Made by a program: the position numbers and the translations under genes
DNA from: Morganella psychrotolerans
Lineage (GTDB): Bacteria; Pseudomonadota; Gammaproteobacteria; Enterobacterales; Enterobacteriaceae
NCBI RefSeq assembly: GCF_001676055.1
Contig: NZ_LZEX01000043.1
Span: forward strand, 1 to 64,000
DNA length: 64,000 nucleotides
Direction of reading: 5' to 3'
Shown here: positions 55,332-64,000 of the stretch, piece by piece
Position numbering within the stretch: position 1 is the stretch's first letter
Layout: each line of letters opens with the position of its first letter
The notes under the pieces: generated by a model
Databases searched by the model: none
The model's input: only the letters and a program-made list of their open reading frames with translations
What the model was told of the DNA's origin: nothing

Positions 55332-55400
55332 TACCTGCCCTCAGTCAGTGTCGTATGGCACTGACACAACTCAGATAACAATAAAAGAGGAGTATCCTCA

Positions 55401-55712
55401 ATGAGTGAATCCATTTATCAAAAGGTGGAGAATGACCCTCGCTTTCAGGAACTGATCAGAAAGCGCAGTCGTTTCTCATGGACGCTGTCCATCATTACTC
55501 TCGTACTGTATGTCAGTTTTATTTTTCTGATTGCGTTTGATCCGCAATGGCTGGGTACGCCAATTAGTGACGGTCTGACGATTACCCGCGGAATACCGGT
55601 CGGGGTCGGGCTGATTGTCAGTGCCTTTGTTCTGACAGGAATTTATACGTTCCGGGCAAATGGCGAATTTGATCGCCTGACAGCGGAAATTTTAAATGAG
55701 GTGAAGTCATGA
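55401..55712 (+). CDS. yjcH: DUF485 membrane protein YjcH
   Basis: 103 residues with two membrane helices (about 27-47 and 62-84). Always paired with ActP, whose partner it probably is; exact role unknown. Overlaps actP by four bases (ATGA). Confidence 0.94.
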   Translation: MSESIYQKVENDPRFQELIRKRSRFSWTLSIITLVLYVSFIFLIAFDPQWLGTPISDGLTITRGIPVGVGLIVSAFVLTGIYTFRANGEFDRLTAEILNEVKS

Positions 55713-57358
55713 TCAAGCGCATCTCTGCTCTGCTGGCTTCACTTCCGTTTTTCAGTTATGCCGATGTGATAAGCGGGCCGGTTGAACGCCAGCCTGTTAA
55801 TTATCAGGCAATTATGATGTTTGTGGCATTTGTCGGTCTGACACTTTACATCACTTACTGGGCATCAAAACGCACCCGTTCACGGGCGGATTATTACACC
55901 GCAGGCGGGAAAATTACCGGGTTTCAGAATGCGCTGGCTATTGCCGGGGACTTTATGTCTGCGGCCTCTTTTCTCGGGATCTCCGCGCTGGTCTATACCT
56001 CCGGCTATGACGGATTGATTTACTCTATCGGCTTTCTGATAGGCTGGCCGATTATCCTGTTCCTGATCGCCGAGCGGTTGCGTAACCTCGGGCGGTATAC
56101 CTTTGCAGATGTGGTGTCTTACCGGCTGAAAGCCCGCCCTATCAGGGTATTGTCTGCCAGCGGATCGCTGGTGGTGGTGGCGCTTTATCTGATTGCGCAG
56201 ATGGTGGGTGCGGGTAAATTGATTGAGCTGCTGTTCGGGCTGGATTACATGATTGCCGTTGTGCTTGTCGGGATCCTGATGGTGTTCTATGTCCTGTTCG
56301 GTGGCATGCTGGCAACGACATGGGTACAAATCATCAAGGCGGTTCTGTTACTGGCCGGTGCCAGTTTTATGGCGCTGATGGTGATGAAAGCGGTCAATTT
56401 CAATTTTAATACCTTGTTTAAAGATGCTGTGGCGGTACATAAGAACGGGCTGGCTATCATGAGCCCGGGCGGACTGGTTTCTGATCCTATTTCAGCACTT
56501 TCTCTCGGACTGGCACTGATGTTTGGAACCGCGGGTTTGCCGCATATTATCATGCGTTTCTTCACGGTAAGTGATGCCAAAGAGGCGCGTAAAAGTGTGT
56601 TTTACGCCACCGGGTTTATCGGCTACTTCTATATTCTTACCTTTATTATCGGCTTCGGCGCTATTTTGCTGGTCAGCCCGAACCCCGCATTTAAAGATGC
56701 GGCCGGTGCGCTGATTGGCGGCACAAATATGGCGGCAGTTCATCTGGCGGATGCTGTCGGCGGAAACCTGTTCCTCGGCTTTATTTCAGCCGTTGCGTTT
56801 GCCACAATACTGGCAGTGGTCGCCGGACTGACACTGGCGGGCGCCTCAGCGGTTTCTCATGACCTGTATGCCTGTGCAATCAAAGATGGTAAAGCGAATG
56901 AGCGGGATGAACTGAAAGTCTCAAAAATTACCGTGATTATTCTGGGAATAGTGGCTATCGGGCTGGGTATTTTGTTTGAAAAACAAAATATTGCCTTTAT
57001 GGTGGGACTGGCTTTCTCGATTGCCGCAAGCTGTAATTTCCCGATCATCCTATTGTCCATGTACTGGAAACGCCTGACAACCCGTGGTGCACTGGCGGGA
57101 GGCTGGCTGGGATTATTAACAGCGGTGGTTCTGATGATCCTGGGACCGACAATTTGGGTCGGTATTCTGGGGCATGAAAAAGCCATTTATCCATATGAAT
57201 ATCCTGCACTTTTTTCTATGACGGTTGCCTTTCTTGCCTCCTGGCTGGTCTCTGTAACTGACAACTCAGCGCAGGCGCAGGGAGAGCGGAGCCGCTTTGA
57301 AGCGCAGTTTATCCGGTCACAAATTGGTCTTGGTATAGAGCAGGGTAAGTCACACTGA
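55709..57358 (+). CDS. actP: Acetate/cation symporter ActP
   Basis: 549 residues, sodium:solute symporter family, about 13 membrane helices after a short leader (1-18). [13 protein letters not shown] and the [10 protein letters not shown] segment match E. coli ActP. Imports acetate, glycolate and, in some reports, tellurite. Completes the acetate operon. Confidence 0.95.
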   Translation: MIKRISALLASLPFFSYADVISGPVERQPVNYQAIMMFVAFVGLTLYITYWASKRTRSRADYYTAGGKITGFQNALAIAGDFMSAASFLGISALVYTSGYDGLIYSIGFLIGWPIILFLIAERLRNLGRYTFADVVSYRLKARPIRVLSASGSLVVVALYLIAQMVGAGKLIELLFGLDYMIAVVLVGILMVFYVLFGGMLATTWVQIIKAVLLLAGASFMALMVMKAVNFNFNTLFKDAVAVHKNGLAIMSPGGLVSDPISALSLGLALMFGTAGLPHIIMRFFTVSDAKEARKSVFYATGFIGYFYILTFIIGFGAILLVSPNPAFKDAAGALIGGTNMAAVHLADAVGGNLFLGFISAVAFATILAVVAGLTLAGASAVSHDLYACAIKDGKANERDELKVSKITVIILGIVAIGLGILFEKQNIAFMVGLAFSIAASCNFPIILLSMYWKRLTTRGALAGGWLGLLTAVVLMILGPTIWVGILGHEKAIYPYEYPALFSMTVAFLASWLVSVTDNSAQAQGERSRFEAQFIRSQIGLGIEQGKSH

Positions 57359-57376
57359 CAAACTATACCTGTCATA

Positions 57377-57436
57377 CTGCAGGATGCCCGGTCGTTGGCT
57401 GTACTACGCTTGTCGCCTACAGGCATCCCGGATTAT
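57377..57436. repeat. Possible degenerate palindromic repeat after actP
   Basis: GCAGGATGCCCGG and AGGCATCCCGG are roughly complementary across about 50 bases, with GTTGGCTGTACTACGC between. It may be a different short repeat family. Weak evidence. Confidence 0.3.
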
Positions 57437-57558
57437 TCAGAGTACAGAGCGCGGTCTCCGGTCAGGGGATCGCATTTTCTTTCCTCCTTTTACTTGTTTT
57501 ATCCGGTTGTTAATGATTAACTGCGTTTCGCTTATTTATGTTACTTAAAAGTTAATTT

Positions 57559-58128
57559 ATGCATCTGTTTTTTTCTGTTTTGCTGATTGTGATTATTGCA
57601 CTGGCACCCGCGGTATTAACCGGCGGGCTGGGCGCGGAGTACAGTGTCAAAATTGCGGTAATGGGCGCATTGTTACTGTTGGCAAATATGTATCTTTACC
57701 GCTACCGCTGGGGAAAAGTGCTTGTCGGCGTACTGACATTACTGTGGGGACTGAATTTATCGGCATCTGCTTTTTTCCGCCGGGAGGCGGGATCACAATA
57801 TATTGCGGATCTTCCTGCTCTGCTCAGTCAGGAATATACATTGCCTGCCGGAGATGCACTGGCCGGCAATATCGGTATTACCAGCTTTTTTATTATTGTG
57901 TCAGTGGCTTATTTCGGTGTTGTTCATCTGTTAAGCAGTGTATTCCCCCGCCGTGTTATCCGTAATGCAGGGCTTTCGTTATTATTATTGTCTTTTATTT
58001 TGCCGGTTGAATATTATGCGATGGAAAAAGATAAGACACCGGGTCTGACGGTATATGACCACTATCTTCTGGGAACTCCGTTGTATAATCTCTCATCTGT
58101 TAGTATGGCACGGCGCTGTAATGCCTGA
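57559..58128 (+). CDS. Membrane protein, possibly a truncated phosphoethanolamine transferase
   Basis: 189 residues, mostly hydrophobic helices (about 1-20, 30-48, 52-70, 113-130, 137-155). The ending VYDHYLLGTPLYNLSSVSMA recalls the end of the membrane domain of sulfatase-fold lipid A phosphoethanolamine transferases, which continues into a catalytic domain. Here the frame stops two bases before dispersed repeat copy D, and no catalytic part follows. It may be a relic cut by the repeat or a genuine small membrane protein. The start has only a weak ribosome site. Confidence 0.5.
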   Translation: MHLFFSVLLIVIIALAPAVLTGGLGAEYSVKIAVMGALLLLANMYLYRYRWGKVLVGVLTLLWGLNLSASAFFRREAGSQYIADLPALLSQEYTLPAGDALAGNIGITSFFIIVSVAYFGVVHLLSSVFPRRVIRNAGLSLLLLSFILPVEYYAMEKDKTPGLTVYDHYLLGTPLYNLSSVSMARRCNA

Positions 58129-58130
58129 AC

Positions 58131-58254
58131 ATACCCTTATTCATTCAAACTGCAGGTCAGTTGGCGGAACGAGGACAGCCTGGTCACATACTAATGTATG
58201 CTCCCCGTCTGTCCTCCCTTGCCGCCTTCCTGTATCTTGAATTATGTTGGGTAT
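58131..58254 (-). repeat. Dispersed palindromic repeat, full copy D
   Basis: 124 bases, ATACCC to GGGTAT, reverse orientation to copy C and the same length. Shared core GGTCACATACTAATGTATGC. It follows the truncated membrane gene at once. Confidence 0.88.
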
Positions 58255-58294
58255 TGATCTGATTGATAATCATAGATTATTCAGTGTGCAGTGG

Positions 58295-59353
58295 TTAATC
58301 GAATTGCAAAACGAACTGTGCCGTTGCTTCTGCTTTCCCTGCTTTTATTGAATCACCATAGCGATAATATTCAGCGGTAAGAGGAACCCTGGTTCTTCCT
58401 TCCTGAAGATCGGAAATTTTAATAAATTCCTGATTAACCAGCATTTCGTTATTGTTCATCGGCGATTTTATGGTAAAGCCAATTCCGGCAGCATTATTAC
58501 CCTGACCTTCATTATCTATTTTAATAACAGAGTCTTTGCCATTATAACTTTCAGTATCCGTCGCAATTAATTTCATGTTTGCCGAAACATTGTCATTGCA
58601 TGAAATGAATAATTCATCTTCTGCAGTATATGTTCCGTCAGGAAAACCAACAGAAGAGAATGCACTGGTTGGTGCCCGTGGTAATGTAAATTCCAGATTT
58701 GAATTTTCCAGGTTACATGAGGAAGGTGCGTTTTCAATTTTACCTTTCAGCCGGTAACTATACCCGACAGATGTCGTGCCTCCTCCGGGATTAAAGGCCT
58801 GAATTAAAACGGTACCGATATAAGCACCACCTGAGAGATTGAGGGTATCCGGATTATCTTTTGCGGCATAGATAATAACGGTTAAATCAAGCGGTAACAG
58901 GCTACCTTCCGGAACAGGAACATCAGCCCCCGGGTGGTTCTGAAAAGGAACTCCTGTTCTGCTGTCGAGTAAAACATAAACAAAATTACGATCCCCGCCA
59001 GGATAAATATGGTAGGCAGGACGACCATCAATATCGGCATAATACTTGGCAGTAATACCACTTCCTTCGCTGTAACTGGTATAGCCATGAACACCGGCAT
59101 CCGGACCACATTCAGCAACACCACCGACGCCGCCCTCACGAACAAAGCTGAACCGGCCGACTTCCTGATGCTGTTTTATGCTCCCGGTCAGCTTGAGGGA
59201 TATTTGCGAGGTCATTGTTGAGTGTCGCTGATTACCTTTTTCAACACAATCCTGTAGAGCATAGGCATTATTTATAGTCCCCAGACCGGCAAGTGTAACC
59301 AGTAAAGTCAGTGCCAGGTGTTTGGTTTTTTTCATTATATTATAGCGATTCAT
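58295..59353 (-). CDS. Fimbrial tip adhesin, two-domain
   Basis: 352 residues from MNRYNIMKKTKHL, whose ATG overlaps the usher TGA and has AGGAGG upstream. Signal peptide to about 32 (NAYA). The N-terminal region (about 33-210) has two cysteines (DCVEKG, AECGPDAG) and is the likely receptor-binding domain. The C-terminal region (about 215-352) is a pilin domain with CNLENSNLEF and SCNDNVS cysteines and the usual ending FVLQFD for donor-strand exchange. Last gene of the operon. Ligand unknown. Confidence 0.82.
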   Translation of the reverse strand: MNRYNIMKKTKHLALTLLVTLAGLGTINNAYALQDCVEKGNQRHSTMTSQISLKLTGSIKQHQEVGRFSFVREGGVGGVAECGPDAGVHGYTSYSEGSGITAKYYADIDGRPAYHIYPGGDRNFVYVLLDSRTGVPFQNHPGADVPVPEGSLLPLDLTVIIYAAKDNPDTLNLSGGAYIGTVLIQAFNPGGGTTSVGYSYRLKGKIENAPSSCNLENSNLEFTLPRAPTSAFSSVGFPDGTYTAEDELFISCNDNVSANMKLIATDTESYNGKDSVIKIDNEGQGNNAAGIGFTIKSPMNNNEMLVNQEFIKISDLQEGRTRVPLTAEYYRYGDSIKAGKAEATAQFVLQFD

Positions 59354-61876
59354 AATACCTCCTGCTGACAATCTGAGGTCATAATATAAAGACCATTTGT
59401 CGGAATAGTATTGTTAATATTGTAATTCATCCGGCAGTTTTGTGTGACACCGTTATATTTCCACTCAATAAGGATGTTGCCTTTTTCTTTATTAGCAACA
59501 AAATAAAGTGAGCTGAAATTAGAGACAAGATAGTCAGGTGATCCTTCCATGCTGCTTTTGCGCCCAGTGGTATTTCAGTATTGTCTTTCGATGTGAGTTT
59601 TATTAATAATTTATATCCTTTCTTTGCATCAAAGTCGGCAAGAATTAGTGCGCCTTTTGTCGGAACAATGTTATTAATAATATTATTTTCAATCTCAACA
59701 TTACCAGGTAGTGTCTGTGTATCTATCGTAATGTTATTTTTCCGGTAAGGGGTCATTCCGGAGACAATTGCCAGACCTGAATTATTGGTTTTCAGTGAAT
59801 GGCCATTAACGACACCGATACCTGCGGCATCTTTTGTCAGTACCAGAGCATTGGTTTCCTGTAACGCGGGGGTTGCCAGAACACCATACTGTGTGGCAAC
59901 CAGCGAACCGTTCATGCCATAACTGAGGTTTTTATTATCTTTACTGTATGAATAACCGGCATGAACGGTTGAATATTGTGAACGGTATGAACTGCTCAAT
60001 CCGCCTGAATAATCGACACCCTTATTGCCATGACTTTGATAAATATCCCAGCTGCCTTGTTGTTTATCACCATAATTACCGCTTATCCCCGCAGTTTGTA
60101 ATGACTGGCGATCATTATCGACAGACGCGCTGTAATTTGCCCAGACAGGATAATCATTAATACTCAACGGAACACTGAGGTTCATACTGATATTATAGGT
60201 GTTTTTATTATTATCATGGGATTTGCCTCCCTGATAATAGTTATAATAAATACCATAGTTCATTTTATTAAATGAGCTGTTAAATCCGGCATTATACGAT
60301 TTTTGTTTTTTCCCGTTTGTATATTCATAGATAACAGAGGAAATGTTCAACGATGAATTCCCGGATAATATTGGTTGGCTCAGGGATAATGTATATTCAT
60401 TTTTCAGTTTATTATGATTATTGTCAGTATCCTGATAGGCCATTGCATCATCAAAACGATAAAAGTTAGTGTCAAAATGCCGGTAGCCAACTAAGGTGAG
60501 ACTTGTATTTGTTGCCTCGAGACGCTTTGAGTAGTTAACACGGAATGCATTACCACTGAATTTTTTATCATCTGCCATAGTTGTTTTTGCATGTAACATA
60601 TCGGTCGTTATAGCACCAAAAACACCTAAATTAAATGCCGCTCCTATCCCGCCGGATTGGTAACGTGGTGCGATAAATGCACCACCGTAAAGTGTAATAA
60701 AATCGGTAAAACCATAAAAAACGTCTGCCTGATTGATGTATTTCCCATCACCATCATTGCGGCTGTCATATTTTCCGCTGGACAGGCTGTAGCGTATGTT
60801 ACCTTTCCTTTCCAATGTTGAGATTGACGAAAAAGGCACAATGAAGTTTTTTTTCACTACCATCTGTTTCTGTAATATTAACGTAGAGATTTCCGCCATT
60901 GCTCATAGGGAAATAGTTGGTCAGATTAAATGGACCTGCGGGCACACTTTGTTTAAATATTGTTTCACCATTTTGAACAATAGTGACAGTCGCTTCTGAG
61001 TTGGCCAGTCCGGAAATAGTCGGAACATAATTCGTTTTATTTGTTGGTTCCATTGTTCTGTCTGTTGTCAGACGAACACCACGGTATTTAACGGAGTCAA
61101 ACAACTGTGATGAGGAGTATAAATCCCCGATAGTGAATTCACTTTTTATTTTATTAATATTTCGTGAAAGAGTATTGCTTATATTATTCCATTTCTTTTT
61201 TCCATTGGTATCATTCATCCAGGTCGAGTAATTTTTGTAGCGCCATGCACCCATATTTACGCGGGTTCGAATGTTACCGTAATAGTTATCATCAGAATTG
61301 CCATTATGTTGGCGATTGAAAGCAGAGAATAAGTAATCAACAAATAATACAGGGATGCCATTATCCCAGTTTTTTTTCTTCTATCTGTGATAGCTTATCT
61401 TTATTAAGATAAGATTGAGGGACGGTAAGGGAATAAACTTTAGTATTGAGATCCAAATAGCCTTGTACAAACTCAATGTTATTAATATTAAGGCAGTTAT
61501 CTGTATTTTGATTTTCATCAGATGATACAGGAAATTCAATACCAAAATTATCCCAGTCTGCTTTTGAAAAGCAAGGCGCCAGTTTTTTATTTCCGGTACT
61601 ATTTTTCATCAGAATAAAATCAATATCCTGATTAGATACCTTATTATTATTAATGAATAAGTTAACTTTATATTTCCCCGGCGCTATATCATTTTCTTTG
61701 AAGACATCAAGTTCTTCATTAGTTAACTGCGATTCAACACCGGCAATGCTGAATAAACCAGGCGGGTAATAGTCACCGGCAATCGCTGAGCAGGATGTCC
61801 CTGCAAGCAGAAATGACATTACAGACAATGATATGAAGTGATTTTTATTATACGTATTTTTCATAGTGGTCATCAT
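59350..61876 (-). pseudogene. Fimbrial usher, three frameshifts
   Basis: Over the full length about 842 residues, typical for outer-membrane PapC/FimD ushers: signal peptide, N domain (SIAGVESQLTNEELDVF... with paired cysteines), the barrel, and a C-terminal domain ending YIMTSDCQQEVL. The reading frame breaks three times: at an A8 run near 61375 (seven A would give EEKNWDNGIP), at an A8 run near 60851 (seven would give GSEKNFIVPFSS) and near 59550 (one base missing; GAKASMEGSPDY expected). Every segment between is well conserved. As written, no full usher can be made and the fimbriae could not assemble. Confidence 0.82.
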
Positions 61877-61879
61877 GAT

Positions 61880-62563
61880 TTATTTAACAGAAACGTTTTT
61901 CTCAATCGCTTTACCATAGTCATTTATATATATCAGCCTGATATGTGCGGGTGAATTTTTTGTACCGGATAATATCAGTTTTTCTTCGGATTTTGGCGTC
62001 AGATAACCATCAGGTAGTTTTATTTCCTGATTATTAATGACTAATTTTGAGACATTAACATAATAAGGTGTCGGGTTTTTTACGGTGAGAGAGTTTCCGG
62101 ATACATTCCAGGTTAACTTATCAACATAGGTTTCAATATCTTTATTATCTAATGATGCCGGACGGTAAATTATTTTTATTCTGTTTGTCATGGAATAACG
62201 TAAAACGTTTTCCTGACCTTCACTGCTTGGCGCAACAAACTTAACATTCAGCCAATAAAGCGATTCTTTGTCTGAGGGCAAATTAACCACTTTTGTTACC
62301 TGTAATGTATTTTTTTGTTCTGCCCGCAATTTTAATAAAGGGGGAGTGGAAACAAAGTCAGGACTGACCTTTCCGGCTTTATCTTCAACCCAGGATTGCA
62401 GCAGATAGTTTCTGTTTTTGTCGGTATTAAAAGCAACGACACCTTCACTATTATTTTTTTCATTATAAACAAGGCGGGTAGTTTCCAGACCGAACCCTGC
62501 ATAACTTTTTACAGTAAATAAAAGGCATGTTAAAACAGAGATAGTGATTTTTTTAGTAAACAT
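61880..62563 (-). CDS. Periplasmic fimbrial chaperone
   Basis: 227 residues from MFTKKITISVL, signal peptide to about 22 (KSYA). PapD-like features: GFGLETTRLVYNE (first strand), a TRLVY-type segment, LYWLNVKFVAPS and RIKIIYRP, the last containing the conserved Arg/Lys region that anchors pilin C-termini. It holds pilins by donor-strand complementation and delivers them to the usher. Four bases before the usher start. Confidence 0.9.
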   Translation of the reverse strand: MFTKKITISVLTCLLFTVKSYAGFGLETTRLVYNEKNNSEGVVAFNTDKNRNYLLQSWVEDKAGKVSPDFVSTPPLLKLRAEQKNTLQVTKVVNLPSDKESLYWLNVKFVAPSSEGQENVLRYSMTNRIKIIYRPASLDNKDIETYVDKLTWNVSGNSLTVKNPTPYYVNVSKLVINNQEIKLPDGYLTPKSEEKLILSGTKNSPAHIRLIYINDYGKAIEKNVSVK

Positions 62564-62627
62564 AATATTGCCTGATTTCATCATAATATAAAAGGAATGC
62601 GCAGATTAAATAATCTGCGCACTAAAA

Positions 62628-63191
62628 TTAATTATAGGAAAGCGTATAATTTAATGTTGCATCAGCCTGGCCGGCTTCAACATCGTCAGCAGTACTGGTA
62701 TATTTTGCGACATAGCTTGCATGCCACTCTGTACTGGAAACAACATCATACTCTTCAGACTCGCCATCAATAGTAATAGGGTCATCCATATTGTCACGGT
62801 TATAAATAATAATACCGATATTTTTAGCTGTGTTATCATCATTCGGATTATCTAATTCCAGAACAGATGCGTAACCATCTTTCCTGGTACCATGCAGCTG
62901 TAATTTTACAGTGCCCTGATCCGGGCAATCAATTAATGAAATATCCAGCGAACCATTCTTTCCTTCTCCGCCAACTTCATCACCTTTACTTTCAAATGCA
63001 CTGGTCGGGTAACGTCCCATTGCAACATCTGCATTTGGTGAATTGGAGTTATTAATGTCGATTGAACAGGTTGCGTTATAAATAAAACCTCTGAATGAAA
63101 TTATGCCTTCCTGTTCAACAGCGGATGCACTCATTACTGAACCTGCCAATAAAATAGATAATACAGTTTTACCTGTTAAAAACGTTTTCAT
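62628..63191 (-). CDS. Major fimbrial subunit
   Basis: 187 residues; signal peptide to about 24 (MSASA). Mature part has the two pilin cysteines (NATCSIDIN and LIDCPDQG) and ends ATLNYTLSYN, the penultimate tyrosine motif recognised by chaperones. First gene of the minus-strand pilin-chaperone-usher-adhesin operon. Belongs to the FimA-like superfamily; not close to a named fimbria I can recall. Confidence 0.88.
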   Translation of the reverse strand: MKTFLTGKTVLSILLAGSVMSASAVEQEGIISFRGFIYNATCSIDINNSNSPNADVAMGRYPTSAFESKGDEVGGEGKNGSLDISLIDCPDQGTVKLQLHGTRKDGYASVLELDNPNDDNTAKNIGIIIYNRDNMDDPITIDGESEEYDVVSSTEWHASYVAKYTSTADDVEAGQADATLNYTLSYN

Positions 63192-64000
63192 TAAAAAACC
63201 TTGTTTGAATTAATATAGATAGTATTCTGGGTAGCTAAATAAAACTAATACGCACCATTTATCGTCAGATATTAATCTGATTAAAAATAACGGTCAAAAT
63301 AGCTATAAATAATTGTATTTGGTAAAGGATGTGAGTCTTTACACCCGACTTAATAAATTTATTTATCCTGAAATAAATATTGTCTGTATATCAGTTCATC
63401 TGTGTCCTGTTTACTGGTCTGGCTTATAGGAAGCAGATGCTTTCCGGCATGAGTCAGATATAAAATGATGCTGCATTGACATTATTATGTACGTTTATTT
63501 TAGTGATAAATAAGTGATGACTAAGTCACTCACAATATAAGTATACCTTAATCGTTTATTTCCGGAATAGTCTGGTGTATCGGAGTGTTGTTTGGTGTTT
63601 CGTTATATTTCAGAGTGATAATCTATTGTTACCTGTTGATTATCATTGATTTTTATTTTATCCGGTTTCATATTACGCGAATTATGTTCATGGAAAATAA
63701 TAATAACCCAGAATAAATCCATTATTTATCAGTGGGTTGGTGAAATCTAAATGAAAGGGAAACGCATAATAAGCGTATTATTTCCTTACATATAGCAGAG
63801 CGCTATTATGCGGGAGATATCAATGTTTTTTATAAATATAGTTTAATTTTTATTATATTGTTGTGCGTTTGTTAGAAAGCGAAATAAGATATATTCGTGA
63901 TAAATGAGACTGATTGGTAAATTATGATTCAGGAAAGGAAGTGACAGATACGGATAAATAATATGTTACCCGTATCTGTTGGATTTTAGCAGCATGTTAC
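63192..64000. other. AT-rich region upstream of the fimbrial operon
   Basis: About 800 bases with no gene supported; it must contain the fimbrial promoter. I found no pair of inverted repeats of the fimS switch type. Near the edge ACAGATACGG (63944) and CCGTATCTGT (63970) form a 10-bp stem with a 16-base loop, possibly the end of a neighbouring transcript. Confidence 0.5.

Noticed and set aside
63192-64000. Possible invertible fimbrial promoter switch
   Set aside because: No pair of matching inverted repeats flanking a promoter and no fim-type recombinase gene in the window.

Overview
The window reads as a chromosomal segment of an enteric gammaproteobacterium of the Morganellaceae, most likely Morganella or a close relative. 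Many genes (yghU, yibL, prlC, gdhA, uspA/uspB, pitA, pckA, hslRO, igaA, nudE, mrcA, aroKB-damX-dam-rpe-gph-trpS, dmsABCD, sodA, acs-yjcH-actP) are close to their Escherichia coli counterparts, but the order is rearranged and lineage-specific insertions lie between the blocks. The genus call is inference from remembered protein similarity and gene content.

Layout. 1-5.8 kb: the 5S rRNA end of an rrn operon, a glutathione transferase, a chemoreceptor with a sigma-28 promoter, a DUF1007/NicO metal-transport pair and yibL. 5.8-9.5 kb: an AT-rich accessory island ending at the selenocysteine tRNA gene selC. It holds an orphan type VI Hcp-effector-immunity trio and a rhuM module lying between 63-bp direct repeats. 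9.6-18.6 kb: core genes (prlC-rsmJ, gdhA, uspA, uspB, pitA, yhiN). 18.6-21 kb: a convergent antitoxin-like/RES-toxin pair (toxin frameshifted), the iron-stress small RNA RyhB with a Fur box, and a 102-bp palindromic element. 21-40.6 kb: yhhW, pckA, hslRO, igaA, nudE, mrcA, a hof (PilMNO-secretin) operon, then the aroK-to-trpS block in which dam is frameshifted. 40.6-47.9 kb: a trimeric autotransporter with 57-bp tandem repeats, a ferredoxin overlapping head-to-head with dmsA, and dmsABCD. 48-57.4 kb: a siderophore-type ABC exporter pair behind a Shine-Dalgarno hairpin, yiiM, sodA with a Fur box, and the acetate operon. 57.5-64 kb: a probably truncated membrane gene cut off at a dispersed repeat, then a minus-strand chaperone-usher fimbrial operon with a multiply frameshifted usher.

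Working together. Anaerobic respiration (DmsA reductase, DmsB electron transfer, DmsC anchor, DmsD chaperone), acetate use (Acs, ActP) and gluconeogenesis (PckA) are complete. Iron appears in several places: RyhB and sodA both carry Fur-like sites. Surface and competition functions (fimbriae, YadA-like adhesin, Hcp effector, chemoreceptor) are the variable part.

Caution. I found seven single-base frameshifts in otherwise recognisable genes (the DUF1007 signal peptide, Hcp-linked immunity gene, RES toxin, dam, and three in the usher). Four of the seven are one-base expansions of A/T runs. Sequencing error, phase variation and real decay cannot be separated from this sequence alone.
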